Shown: piece after piece, positions 10,485 to 18,821 of the stretch
Position numbering within the stretch: position 1 is the stretch's first letter
How the letters are laid out: every line of letters begins with the position of its first letter
Assembly: GCA_902571925.1 (NCBI GenBank)
Contig: CACGDW010000005.1
Coordinates: 1 to 48,677 of the forward strand
Origin: an uncultured Pelagibacteraceae bacterium
Lineage (GTDB): Bacteria; Pseudomonadota; Alphaproteobacteria; Pelagibacterales; Pelagibacteraceae
Direction: 5' to 3'
DNA length: 48,677 nucleotides
The notes under the pieces: model-generated
The model's database searches: none
What the model was told of the DNA's origin: nothing
Seen by the model: the letters and a program-made list of their open reading frames with translations, nothing else
Program-made: the position numbers and the translations under genes

Positions 10485-11181
10485 CGATAAAGATTTTAAA
10501 AGTTACTTATTAGTTAGTCCAAAAAAAATTGCTATTCTTGTAAAAGAGGAATTAAATCCCAAGGAAATCTATAAAAAAGAAATATTTGTACATACTGAAT
10601 CAAACTCAATTAATTTAGAATTTTTAAGTCATTTTCTCGACGAAAATATCTTTAAGATAGAAAAAACTTTCAAAAGATTTATTAAGAATATTTATTTAAT
10701 TATCGATACTAATGATTTTTTACCGATTAAAATCTCTATTAGAAAAAAAGATCATAATAATACAATTGACACGAAAAATTTGATTTATCTATTGAACGAA
10801 GCAAAAGATCAGTGTCAAAAAACATTAGAAAATCAAAGAATAGTTCATACTACTATTGAAAATTACTTAATTGATAATATCAGTTATTCTTCTTTACCAG
10901 AAAATAAAGAGTGTGGTAATTTTTGTTTAGATATAAAATTTATTTGTATTTCCGATAAATTTATAAAAAATTTAGAGAATATTTTAAAAAGATATCACAT
11001 TTCTGTAAATCAAGCAGTGAGTGTAGAATATTTAAACCAGTATTTTTCTCAAAATGAGCATAAAATATTCGATATGGCTGAAAAAATAATTTCTGGTTGT
11101 AATGAAAATGAAATTATATTCAGTAACAAAAGTAGCAAAAACAAAGGTTTTTTTGAAAAGTTTTTTAATTTATTTAGCTAA
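10477..11181 (+). CDS. ftsA: Minimal FtsA-like protein lacking the ATPase core
   Basis: This 234-residue protein sits exactly where ftsA is expected, between ftsQ (8-nt overlap) and lpxC. By eye it aligns with the first ~190 residues of FtsA. Residues 9-24 match the first strands of domain 1A, but the phosphate-1 DIGT loop is replaced by VSPK. Residues ~50-78 match the helix and strand before domain 1C. Residues ~96-190 match domain 1C/SHS2, including the stretch QRIVHTTIENYLID and the segment KNLENILKRYHISVNQAV. Domains 2A and 2B, with phosphate-2 and adenosine motifs, are absent. It ends with GFFEKFFNLFS, which looks like the FtsA-type amphipathic membrane anchor. FtsA normally has about 400-440 residues. 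Inference: it may bind membrane and divisome partners without nucleotide-driven polymerisation. The homology is by position and partial pattern and needs a profile or structure check. Confidence 0.7.
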   Translation: MNSDKDFKSYLLVSPKKIAILVKEELNPKEIYKKEIFVHTESNSINLEFLSHFLDENIFKIEKTFKRFIKNIYLIIDTNDFLPIKISIRKKDHNNTIDTKNLIYLLNEAKDQCQKTLENQRIVHTTIENYLIDNISYSSLPENKECGNFCLDIKFICISDKFIKNLENILKRYHISVNQAVSVEYLNQYFSQNEHKIFDMAEKIISGCNENEIIFSNKSSKNKGFFEKFFNLFS

Positions 11182-11246
11182 CTTGTATTTAATAGTAACA
11201 TTTGTTGTTTTTAATGTTAGTTTTTTTCGTACTAAAACTTCTCTCA

Positions 11247-12167
11247 ATGTCAAGTTTGAACCAAAAAACCATTAAGAATAGTTTCACGCTAGAGGGTATA
11301 GGTCTGCATACAGGAAAACAAGTGGTAATGACTGTAAAGCCAGCTGAACCAAATTTTGGTATTGTTTTTAAAAGGGTTGATCTTTTAAAAGATAATCTTG
11401 TGGTTCCAAATGTTTACAATGTGAGTAATGCATCTTATTGCACTACAATTACTAACGATAATGGAATTTCAGTATCTACTATTGAACATTTAATGGGAGC
11501 TCTTTATGGAATAGGTATTGATAATGCTTTAATCGAAATTGATAATCAAGAAGTCCCTATTTTAGATGGATCTGCAAAAATTTTTGTAGAAAAAGTTTTA
11601 AATGTTGGAATTGAAGTTAGTGATACTCCAATCAAAATTATCAAAATAGAGAAAGAAATTGAATTATCATTAAATGGGAAAAATATAAAAATAAAACCAA
11701 GTAAACTTAGCTTAGATATAGATTTTGAAATAAAATATACTAATTCTTTAATTGGCACACAAAGAAATTCAATTGACGTTTATAAATCAAATTTAGAAGA
11801 TATTTACAGTTCAAGAACATTTTGTCTATTTGAAGATATAGAAAAACTAAGATCAAATAATTTAGCTTTAGGTGGTTCTTTAGATAATGCAATCGTTGTT
11901 AAAGACAATGAAGTTTTAAACAAGGAAAAATTGAGAAATGATAAAGAATTTGTTAACCATAAAATTTTAGATTGTATGGGCGATCTATATCTTTCAGGTT
12001 ACAAAATTCTTGGAACCTTAATTTGTTCTCAAGGTGGACATATGCTTACTAATCAGCTTTTAAGAAAGGTATTTGATAATAACAGTAACTTTTCACTTCT
12101 TGAAGTTAAAGAAAAAACGGTACCCAATACATTAGTAAACAGAAGACATTTAAAATCTATCGCTTAA
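11247..12167 (+). CDS. lpxC: UDP-3-O-acyl-GlcNAc deacetylase LpxC
   Basis: LpxC is the zinc deacetylase that commits UDP-GlcNAc derivatives to lipid A synthesis. Seen are GIGLHTGK, the zinc-ligand histidine in VSTIEHLMGAL (His81), VPILDGSA, the second zinc motif NHKILDCMGDL, and GGHMLTN with the catalytic-loop histidine. The ATG at 11247 gives 306 residues, matching the family; the frame extends to an ATG at 11202, but the 15 extra hydrophobic residues do not match LpxC. Its presence indicates a lipid A-containing outer membrane. The usual upstream neighbour ftsZ is missing. Confidence 0.96.
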   Translation: MSSLNQKTIKNSFTLEGIGLHTGKQVVMTVKPAEPNFGIVFKRVDLLKDNLVVPNVYNVSNASYCTTITNDNGISVSTIEHLMGALYGIGIDNALIEIDNQEVPILDGSAKIFVEKVLNVGIEVSDTPIKIIKIEKEIELSLNGKNIKIKPSKLSLDIDFEIKYTNSLIGTQRNSIDVYKSNLEDIYSSRTFCLFEDIEKLRSNNLALGGSLDNAIVVKDNEVLNKEKLRNDKEFVNHKILDCMGDLYLSGYKILGTLICSQGGHMLTNQLLRKVFDNNSNFSLLEVKEKTVPNTLVNRRHLKSIA

Positions 12168-12210
12168 TAGTTTAGTTTTAATAAAAAAACTGATAAATAA
12201 TTTCATTTTA

Positions 12211-13041
12211 ATGAAATATATTATTTACATAACTTTATTTATTTTGATTCAGGCTTGTTCTCAGAAAACAGAGGAAATTAAAACGCAAGTTAAAGGCGAT
12301 AGTTTAAAACAACAAATGATTGAAGCTTATAATTCAGGAGCAGTTGCTTTAGAGAACGGCGATGTTTTATTTGCAGCTAAAAAATTTAATGAAGCTGAAT
12401 TATTTTTTCCCCAGTCTGAATGGGCACCAAAAGCAGCTTTGATGGCATCTTATGCTTATTGGACCCAAGGGTATTATAGAGACTCTATAAATGAGTTAAA
12501 AAGATTTATAAAACGATATCCAAAAAATAATAATTTAGATTATGCATATTATCTTTTAGCAATAAATTATTACGACAGTATAATTGATGAAAAAAAAGAT
12601 ATAAGACCTTTAAATGAGGCAAAAAAGTATTTTGAATTTATTTTAAAAAATTATCCCAAATCTGATTATGCTTTGGATGGAAAATATAAGCTCGAGTTAA
12701 TCCAAGATTTATTAGCTGCCAAGGAGATGTATTTAGCAAGACATTATATGAAAAAACAAAAATGGATTGCTGCTATTAATAGACTAAAATTTGTTACTGA
12801 AAATTATGATACAACTATTTATATAGAGGAAGCGTTACATAGGTTGGTTGAGGTACATTATAAGATTGGGCTTGAAAATGAGGCACAAAAATATGCTCAA
12901 ATTTTGGGTTATAACTATCAATCAAGCGATTGGTACAAACAATCTTACAAAGTTTTTAACAAGAATTATTCCTCAATTACCAACAAAAAAAAAGAGAAAG
13001 ATAAAAAAGATTTATTAGATAAAATTAAATCTTTTTTTTAA
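12211..13041 (+). CDS. bamD: Outer-membrane assembly lipoprotein BamD
   Basis: BamD is the essential lipoprotein of the beta-barrel assembly complex on the periplasmic face of the outer membrane. A short signal peptide ends in a lipobox with Cys16 (IQAC). The mature chain is made of TPR-like helical repeats, visible as AYNSGAVALENGDVLFAAKKF, AALMASYAYWTQGYYRDSINEL, and LDYAYYLLAINYYDS with an intervening RYPKN. The length (276) and pattern match BamD/YfiO. The C-terminus is lysine-rich. lpxC-bamD is a recognised alphaproteobacterial arrangement; ligA follows one base later. Confidence 0.92.
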   Translation: MKYIIYITLFILIQACSQKTEEIKTQVKGDSLKQQMIEAYNSGAVALENGDVLFAAKKFNEAELFFPQSEWAPKAALMASYAYWTQGYYRDSINELKRFIKRYPKNNNLDYAYYLLAINYYDSIIDEKKDIRPLNEAKKYFEFILKNYPKSDYALDGKYKLELIQDLLAAKEMYLARHYMKKQKWIAAINRLKFVTENYDTTIYIEEALHRLVEVHYKIGLENEAQKYAQILGYNYQSSDWYKQSYKVFNKNYSSITNKKKEKDKKDLLDKIKSFF

Positions 13042-13042
13042 A

Positions 13043-15070
13043 ATGAAAAAAGAACAAATAAGAGACCTTTATAAAAAAAAAATTAAAGAATTTAAACATC
13101 ATAACTTTCTTTACTTTGAAAAAAATAATCCAAAACTTACTGACGGTGATTTTGATAAGCTTAAAAATGAGATTTTGGAGTTAGAAAAAAATTATAAATA
13201 TCTCAATGATAAAGATTCACCATCAGACTCTATTGGTTTTAAACCTTCAAAAAATTTTAAAAAAATATTACACAATGTACCTATGCTCTCACTTGCTAAT
13301 GCATTTACTCAAGAAGATTTATTAAATTTTGAAAAAAAAATTCTAAATTATTTAGATAGAGGAAGTGATTTTGAAATTAAGTATAGTGCTGAACCAAAGA
13401 TTGATGGGATTTCAGCATCTTTAATTTATAGGCATGGAAAATTTATCACTGGATTATCTAGAGGTGATGGAAAAGAAGGTGAAGATATAACAGAAAATTT
13501 AAAAACAATTGAGGATATACCACATAATATTAAATCAGAAAATTTTCCGGAAGAAATTGATATTAGAGGTGAAGTGTTTATTCAAAACAGTGATTTTAAA
13601 AAATTAAGTGATAAATTTGCTAATCCAAGAAACGCTGCTTCAGGTTCATTAAGACAAAAAGATCCTAAGGAGACAAAAAAAATTCCATTAAAATTTATTG
13701 CTTATACGTTTGGCCATGAAAAAGGTTTAGAAATATCATCACAAGATAAATATTTAATCAAATTAAAAGAATGGGGTTTTAAAACAAATCCTTTAAATGA
13801 GACTATCAAAAAAGTAGAAAACTTAATGAAAAACTATAATGAAATTGAGAAAAAAAGAGATCAATTAGATTTTGATATTGATGGCATTGTTTATAAAGTA
13901 AATGATTTTGAATTACAAAAAAGACTTGGCAATGTTGCTAATGCACCAAGATGGGCGATTGCACATAAATTTTCAGCAAATAACGCAATTTCAATAATAG
14001 AAAATATCGAAATTCAGATTGGAAGAACTGGAGCTTTAACACCTGTTGCTAAGATAAAACCGATTAATATTGGAGGTGTTGTTGTGTCAAATGCAACACT
14101 ACATAATGAGGAAGAAATAATTCGTAAAGATATAAGAATAGGCGATACAGTTGTAGTTGAGAGAGCAGGAGATGTTATACCTCATGTTGTTTCTGTAAAT
14201 ACAAATAAAAGAAAGTCTAATTCAAAAAAGTTTAATTTTCCCAAAAAGTGTCCTTGTGGTTTTGAGACTACAAAAGATTTCAATAAAATTACAAAAAAAT
14301 TTGATGCAGTTAGAAGATGTCCAGACAGAGGTTTTGATTGTGATAGAATGGCAATAGAAAGAATTAAACATTTTGTATCAAAAGAAGCTTTTAATATAGA
14401 AGGATTTGGAAAAAAAATAGTAGAAAATTTTTGGAATTTAAATTTGATAAAATTGCCCCAAGATATATTTAAGCTTGATTATAAAAAAATTGAAAATTTA
14501 GATGGCTGGGGAAAACAGTCTGTAGCTAACCTTAAATATTCTATAAACTTAAAAAAAGTAATTTCATTTGAAAAATTAATTTATGCCTTGGGTATAAGAC
14601 ACATTGGTTTAGAGAATGCAAAGTTATTGTCAAAAAATTTGAAATCCTTAAAAAATTTTTTGTCATTATCAAAAAGTGATAGTTTCGATGAATTACTTAA
14701 TATTGATGGGATAGGTGAAACTCAGATTAGTTCAGTAAAAAATTTTTTTAAAAGTAATACGAATATCAAAGTTTTAAGAGAACTTGAAAAAATCCTGCAT
14801 GTAAAAGATGCTAAAATTTCAAAAGATAATGGAATATTGAGTAATAAAACATTCATGTTAACAGGTAAGCTTGATGGAATAAGTAGAGCGGAGGCTAAAT
14901 TTATAATTGAGGAAAATTCGGGATCAATTGTAAGCAATGTTTCAAAAAAACTTGATTATTTGATAATTGGTGAAAAACCTACAAAAAGAAAAATAGAATC
15001 TGCGAAAGAATTAAAGGTAAGGATACTTACACAAAAAGAATGGTCCGCTATGCTAAAAAAAACTAGTTAA
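13043..15070 (+). CDS. ligA: NAD-dependent DNA ligase LigA
   Basis: LigA seals nicks during replication and repair using NAD+. Domain Ia opens the chain with the YFEKNNPKLTDGDFD segment; the adenylation motif AEPKIDG follows near residue 117, then SRGDGKEGEDIT, GEVF, DIDGIVYK and the OB-fold region GRTGALTPVA. A four-cysteine zinc finger lies around residues 400-430 (CPCGF, later CPDRGFDC), followed by helix-hairpin-helix repeats and a C-terminal BRCT domain (FMLTGKL onward). Length 675 residues is standard. It starts one base after bamD and overlaps the convergent aminopeptidase gene by 18 bp at its 3' end. Confidence 0.97.
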   Translation: MKKEQIRDLYKKKIKEFKHHNFLYFEKNNPKLTDGDFDKLKNEILELEKNYKYLNDKDSPSDSIGFKPSKNFKKILHNVPMLSLANAFTQEDLLNFEKKILNYLDRGSDFEIKYSAEPKIDGISASLIYRHGKFITGLSRGDGKEGEDITENLKTIEDIPHNIKSENFPEEIDIRGEVFIQNSDFKKLSDKFANPRNAASGSLRQKDPKETKKIPLKFIAYTFGHEKGLEISSQDKYLIKLKEWGFKTNPLNETIKKVENLMKNYNEIEKKRDQLDFDIDGIVYKVNDFELQKRLGNVANAPRWAIAHKFSANNAISIIENIEIQIGRTGALTPVAKIKPINIGGVVVSNATLHNEEEIIRKDIRIGDTVVVERAGDVIPHVVSVNTNKRKSNSKKFNFPKKCPCGFETTKDFNKITKKFDAVRRCPDRGFDCDRMAIERIKHFVSKEAFNIEGFGKKIVENFWNLNLIKLPQDIFKLDYKKIENLDGWGKQSVANLKYSINLKKVISFEKLIYALGIRHIGLENAKLLSKNLKSLKNFLSLSKSDSFDELLNIDGIGETQISSVKNFFKSNTNIKVLRELEKILHVKDAKISKDNGILSNKTFMLTGKLDGISRAEAKFIIEENSGSIVSNVSKKLDYLIIGEKPTKRKIESAKELKVRILTQKEWSAMLKKTS

Positions 15071-16753
15071 CCATTTTTTTTCATTTTTATTTAAATATTT
15101 TGATAATTTTGAGTAAATATTTAAATGGTAATTAAATAGATAATTTTGTTCGTGCTGACTGAGAAGTTTAAAGTTAATTAACTCTTTATCTATTGGTGCT
15201 AAAGTTAAATTTTCAAAAAATAATTTTTTCCCATATTTTTTAACATAAATTAAATTTTCAATTCGTATTCCAAATTCACCTTTTTTATAAAATCCTGGCT
15301 CATTACTTAGTATCATTCCCTGTTTTAATCTAATTGAATTAAATTTTGATATAGCTTGAGGACCCTCATGTACATTTGAAAAAAAACCAACACCATGACC
15401 AGTGCCATGTGCATAATCTAATCCACTTTTTTTTAAATATTTTCTAGCTCTAATGTCAATAAGTTTACCGTTAAAGTGGGTTTTAAGATTTGAAGTTGCA
15501 ACAGCAATATGACCTTTTAAAACCTTTGTAAAAATATTTTTGATATTTTTTTTTGGATTTGAAAAACAAAAAGTTCTGGTTACATCTGTGGTTCCATACT
15601 TATATTGTCCTCCAGAGTCACATAAGAAAATATCTTTTTTATTGATTGTTTTAGTATTTTCTTTTCTGGCTCTATAATGAATTATTGCTCCATTTTTACC
15701 CGCACCAGCAATTGTGTTAAAACTCGGAAATAAATAATCCTTACTTTTTTTTCTAAATTTTTCTAATTTATTTTGAGCGTCAACTTCTGAGATTCTTTTA
15801 TTATTTAATATTTTAATCCAATAAATAAATTTAGTTAAAGCTACTCCATCAATAATATGACTCGAAATCATATTATTTATTTCTGTTGGATTTTTGATAG
15901 ATTTTAAAAGGTAAATAGGATCTTCCTTACTTATCATTTTAAATCTATTTTTTATAATATTTTCATAAAATATTGAGCAAGTTCTACTATCGGTAATAAT
16001 ATTACCTTTAATTTTTAATCTATCTAAAAATAAATTAAATTTTTTTGGATTTATAACTCTTTTTTGAATTATTTTTCTCTCTCTTATTAATTTTTTTGCT
16101 TTGTTTATTTCACAAATAAGAAATATCTTTTTATCAGCACTCATTAAAAGCCGACAGTTAGGTATAGGACTATTTGGATTATCATGTCCTCTTATATTCA
16201 ATAACCAAGCAACATTTTCAGGGGCGGTAATAAAAATATAGTTAATTTTATCTTTATTTAAAATAGAGGAAACCCTTCTGATTTTATCTTTGTGTCCTTC
16301 TCCAGCAATACTTTTGTCCAATGAAAAAAAGGGTTTTGTTTTGATTAAATATTTATTTAAAATTGTATCAATAAGATTTACTTCTATTTCCTTAACATTA
16401 TTATATTTTAAAAAAAAATTTGAAATTTGTTTTGATGTGAACAGTGAGGGGTCAATACCTATTGTGAGATTTTTGAATAATGCACAATTTAATATTTTCT
16501 CATACGGAACTATTTTAAAAAACTTTCCAGACTCAATTTTAGCCTGTAAAGAATATCTTCCATCAACAAATAAATAATTTTTATTTTTGAGAATAACTGC
16601 AAATCCAGCAGAACCTGTAAAATTTGAGATAACTTTTAATCTGTCTTTTTTTGAATATTCAGAAAAAAAATCATCATTCTTTGGGATTATGTATCCATCT
16701 ATATCTAAGCTTTTAAATTTTTTTCTTAAAAGATTTATTCTTTTATTAATCAT
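15053..16753 (-). CDS. pepP: M24 Xaa-Pro aminopeptidase (PepP type)
   Basis: This cytoplasmic M24 metallopeptidase probably removes N-terminal residues ahead of proline. Two creatinase-like N-terminal domains precede the pita-bread catalytic domain. The dinuclear metal ligands are visible as Asp379 (CDSGGQY), Asp390 (TTDVTRT), His453 (GTGHGVG), Glu485 (NEPGFY) and Glu499 (RIEN). The 566-residue size matches the long eukaryote-like/alphaproteobacterial aminopeptidase P class rather than the ~440-residue E. coli PepP. The start overlaps the uvrD stop by 4 nt (ATGA), so the two are likely co-transcribed. Confidence 0.92.
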   Translation of the reverse strand: MINKRINLLRKKFKSLDIDGYIIPKNDDFFSEYSKKDRLKVISNFTGSAGFAVILKNKNYLFVDGRYSLQAKIESGKFFKIVPYEKILNCALFKNLTIGIDPSLFTSKQISNFFLKYNNVKEIEVNLIDTILNKYLIKTKPFFSLDKSIAGEGHKDKIRRVSSILNKDKINYIFITAPENVAWLLNIRGHDNPNSPIPNCRLLMSADKKIFLICEINKAKKLIRERKIIQKRVINPKKFNLFLDRLKIKGNIITDSRTCSIFYENIIKNRFKMISKEDPIYLLKSIKNPTEINNMISSHIIDGVALTKFIYWIKILNNKRISEVDAQNKLEKFRKKSKDYLFPSFNTIAGAGKNGAIIHYRARKENTKTINKKDIFLCDSGGQYKYGTTDVTRTFCFSNPKKNIKNIFTKVLKGHIAVATSNLKTHFNGKLIDIRARKYLKKSGLDYAHGTGHGVGFFSNVHEGPQAISKFNSIRLKQGMILSNEPGFYKKGEFGIRIENLIYVKKYGKKLFFENLTLAPIDKELINFKLLSQHEQNYLFNYHLNIYSKLSKYLNKNEKKWLTSFF

Positions 16754-18780
16754 TTAATTCTCTTTTGATATCTAATCCAGCCGGGACTTCTAACGTTATC
16801 ATCATCTAAATCCTGATTAAATTCAAAATCATCAATTTCATCTCTCGTTTCATCAAAAAATGAATTTTTTTCGATATATTTTTCTGGTAGTTCGTCAATA
16901 AATCTAGAAGCCATACTATCAATCCAATCACCTTGATAAAATCTATTCATTGAAAAGGATATAATTGCTTTTTTTTTGGCTCGAGTAATTCCAACATAAG
17001 CTAGCCTTCTTTCTTCCTCTAGTCCATTCTGACCTTTTTCCTCAATAGATTTTTGATGTGGGAATAGTCCCTCTTCCCATCCAGGTAAAAATATTAAATC
17101 AAACTCCAAACCCTTAGACGCATGCATTGTCATCATATTTATTTTCTCACCATCCCATTCTTGGTCAACAGACGTTGCTAAAGAAACATGTTCTAAAAAA
17201 CTTTCTAAAGTATCAAATTCTTTCATTGCATTTAAAAGTTCTTTAATATTTTCAAGTCTATTTTCATTTTCTAAATCTTTTTTATTTTTTAACATTGAAG
17301 AATAACCAGACTCATCTAAGATTAGTTGTAATAATTTTACATGATTGCATTTTTTAGAATTTAAATCATTTCTCCATTTCATCATTAAATCCAGAAATAG
17401 AGTTAATCCAATTTTAGCTTTAGGTTTAATTAGATTTTGTTCTAACATTTTTTTTGATGATAATTCTAGATTGAGCAAATTTTTTTTTGCAAATTCATGA
17501 ATAGATTTAAGTGTAGTTTCTCCTAAAGACCTTTTAGGATTATTTATAATTCTTTCAAAAGCTAGATCATCTTTATTTTGATAAACAAGTCTCAAGTATG
17601 CAACACAATCTTTAATTTCAGCTCTTTCATAAAACTTTGTTCCTCCAATAATTCTATAAGGTAATCCAATTTTAAGAAATCTTTCTTCAAACTCTCTTGT
17701 TTGGAAAATTGCTCTAACAAGTATAGCCGTATTGTTAAAAGAATACTTCTTTTTATTTTTTTCTATTTCATCTGAAACCCCAATTGCCTCATCTTTACCA
17801 TTCTTAAAACAATTTAATTTTATTAGGTCTCCATCTTCCATAGTAGTTTTTAAATTTTTACCAACTCTATTTTGATTGTTAGAGATTAAATTTGATGCTA
17901 CTGAGAGAATGTTTTGAGTAGATCTGTAATTTTGTTCTAGTCTAATAATTTTAGTATTTTTATAGACTTGATCAAATTCTAAAAAATTTTTAATTTCTGC
18001 TCCACGCCAGCTATAAATTGATTGATCATCATCACCTACACAACATATATTTTTATTTTTGTTAGTAAGTAAATTGAGCCATCTACTTTGAATAAAATTT
18101 GTATCTTGATATTCATCAACCAATATATATTTAAAATTCTTCGAGTATATCTCCCGAATATCATTATTTTTTTCAAGAATTTTTACACAATGTAAAATTA
18201 AATCTCCAAAATCACACGCGTTAAGTTCAATTAGTTTTTGTTGATAAAGCTTATAAATTGGCAGGATAGTTTTCTCATATATATCTTTTTGATTAACAAT
18301 GACTTCTATTGGATAAAACCCTCTATTTTTCCATCTATCAATTATTGCAAGAATATATCTAGGAGCTAACTGTTTAACATCAATATTTTCAGCTTTACAA
18401 ATATTTTTTATTAATCTTATTTGATCATCTGTATCAGTAATAGTAAAATTTGAATTAAGATTAGCAGCTGAGGCATGCTTTCTTAAGAGTTTAGCGCAAA
18501 TGGAATGAAAGGTACCAAGCCAAGGAAGCCCCACAGCAGCAGAACCAAGGGTCTTGCTAACTCTCAATTGCATTTCTTTAGCTGCCTTATTTGTAAAAGT
18601 TACTGCAAGAATTTGATTTGGAAATGCTTTTTTTTCTTTTATAAGGTTGGCAATTCTTGATGTAAGAACTTTAGTTTTTCCTGATCCAGCTCCAGCCACT
18701 ATTAATAAAGGTCCTTCAGTGTGAAGAACTGCATCTTTTTGAGCTTTATTTAAATTTTTTAGATATTCGGAGTTTACCAT
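16750..18780 (-). CDS. uvrD: UvrD/PcrA-type superfamily 1 DNA helicase
   Basis: A 3'-5' helicase of the UvrD/Rep/PcrA family, acting in nucleotide excision and mismatch repair. Motifs: Walker A GAGSGKT at residues 30-36, motif Ia TFTNKAAKEM, motif II DEYQD at 222-226, motif III GDDDQSIYSWRGA, motif IV EQNYRSTQNIL, motif V TMHASKGLEFD and motif VI EERRLAYVGITRAKK. The 676-residue length is slightly short, through the variable C-terminal tail. Which of UvrD, Rep or PcrA it matches best cannot be settled by eye. A near-consensus promoter lies just upstream on this strand. Confidence 0.94.
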   Translation of the reverse strand: MVNSEYLKNLNKAQKDAVLHTEGPLLIVAGAGSGKTKVLTSRIANLIKEKKAFPNQILAVTFTNKAAKEMQLRVSKTLGSAAVGLPWLGTFHSICAKLLRKHASAANLNSNFTITDTDDQIRLIKNICKAENIDVKQLAPRYILAIIDRWKNRGFYPIEVIVNQKDIYEKTILPIYKLYQQKLIELNACDFGDLILHCVKILEKNNDIREIYSKNFKYILVDEYQDTNFIQSRWLNLLTNKNKNICCVGDDDQSIYSWRGAEIKNFLEFDQVYKNTKIIRLEQNYRSTQNILSVASNLISNNQNRVGKNLKTTMEDGDLIKLNCFKNGKDEAIGVSDEIEKNKKKYSFNNTAILVRAIFQTREFEERFLKIGLPYRIIGGTKFYERAEIKDCVAYLRLVYQNKDDLAFERIINNPKRSLGETTLKSIHEFAKKNLLNLELSSKKMLEQNLIKPKAKIGLTLFLDLMMKWRNDLNSKKCNHVKLLQLILDESGYSSMLKNKKDLENENRLENIKELLNAMKEFDTLESFLEHVSLATSVDQEWDGEKINMMTMHASKGLEFDLIFLPGWEEGLFPHQKSIEEKGQNGLEEERRLAYVGITRAKKKAIISFSMNRFYQGDWIDSMASRFIDELPEKYIEKNSFFDETRDEIDDFEFNQDLDDDNVRSPGWIRYQKRIK

Positions 18781-18792
18781 TTAATAATTTTT

Positions 18793-18821
18793 ATTATAAG
18801 TAATGCAAATTACAATGGCAA
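18793..18821 (-). promoter_or_regulatory. Predicted uvrD promoter
   Basis: On the minus strand a perfect TATAAT lies at 18793-18798, 17 bp from TTGCCA at 18816-18821. Transcription would begin about 6 nt before the uvrD ATG (18780), giving an almost leaderless message. The -35 box lies inside the start region of the divergent AsmA-like gene, so the two genes must share control DNA. Prediction from pattern only. Confidence 0.45.

Noticed and set aside
11202-11246. Longer lpxC N-terminus starting at 11202
   Set aside because: The 15 added hydrophobic residues do not match LpxC, a cytoplasmic enzyme; ATG 11247 gives the family length.
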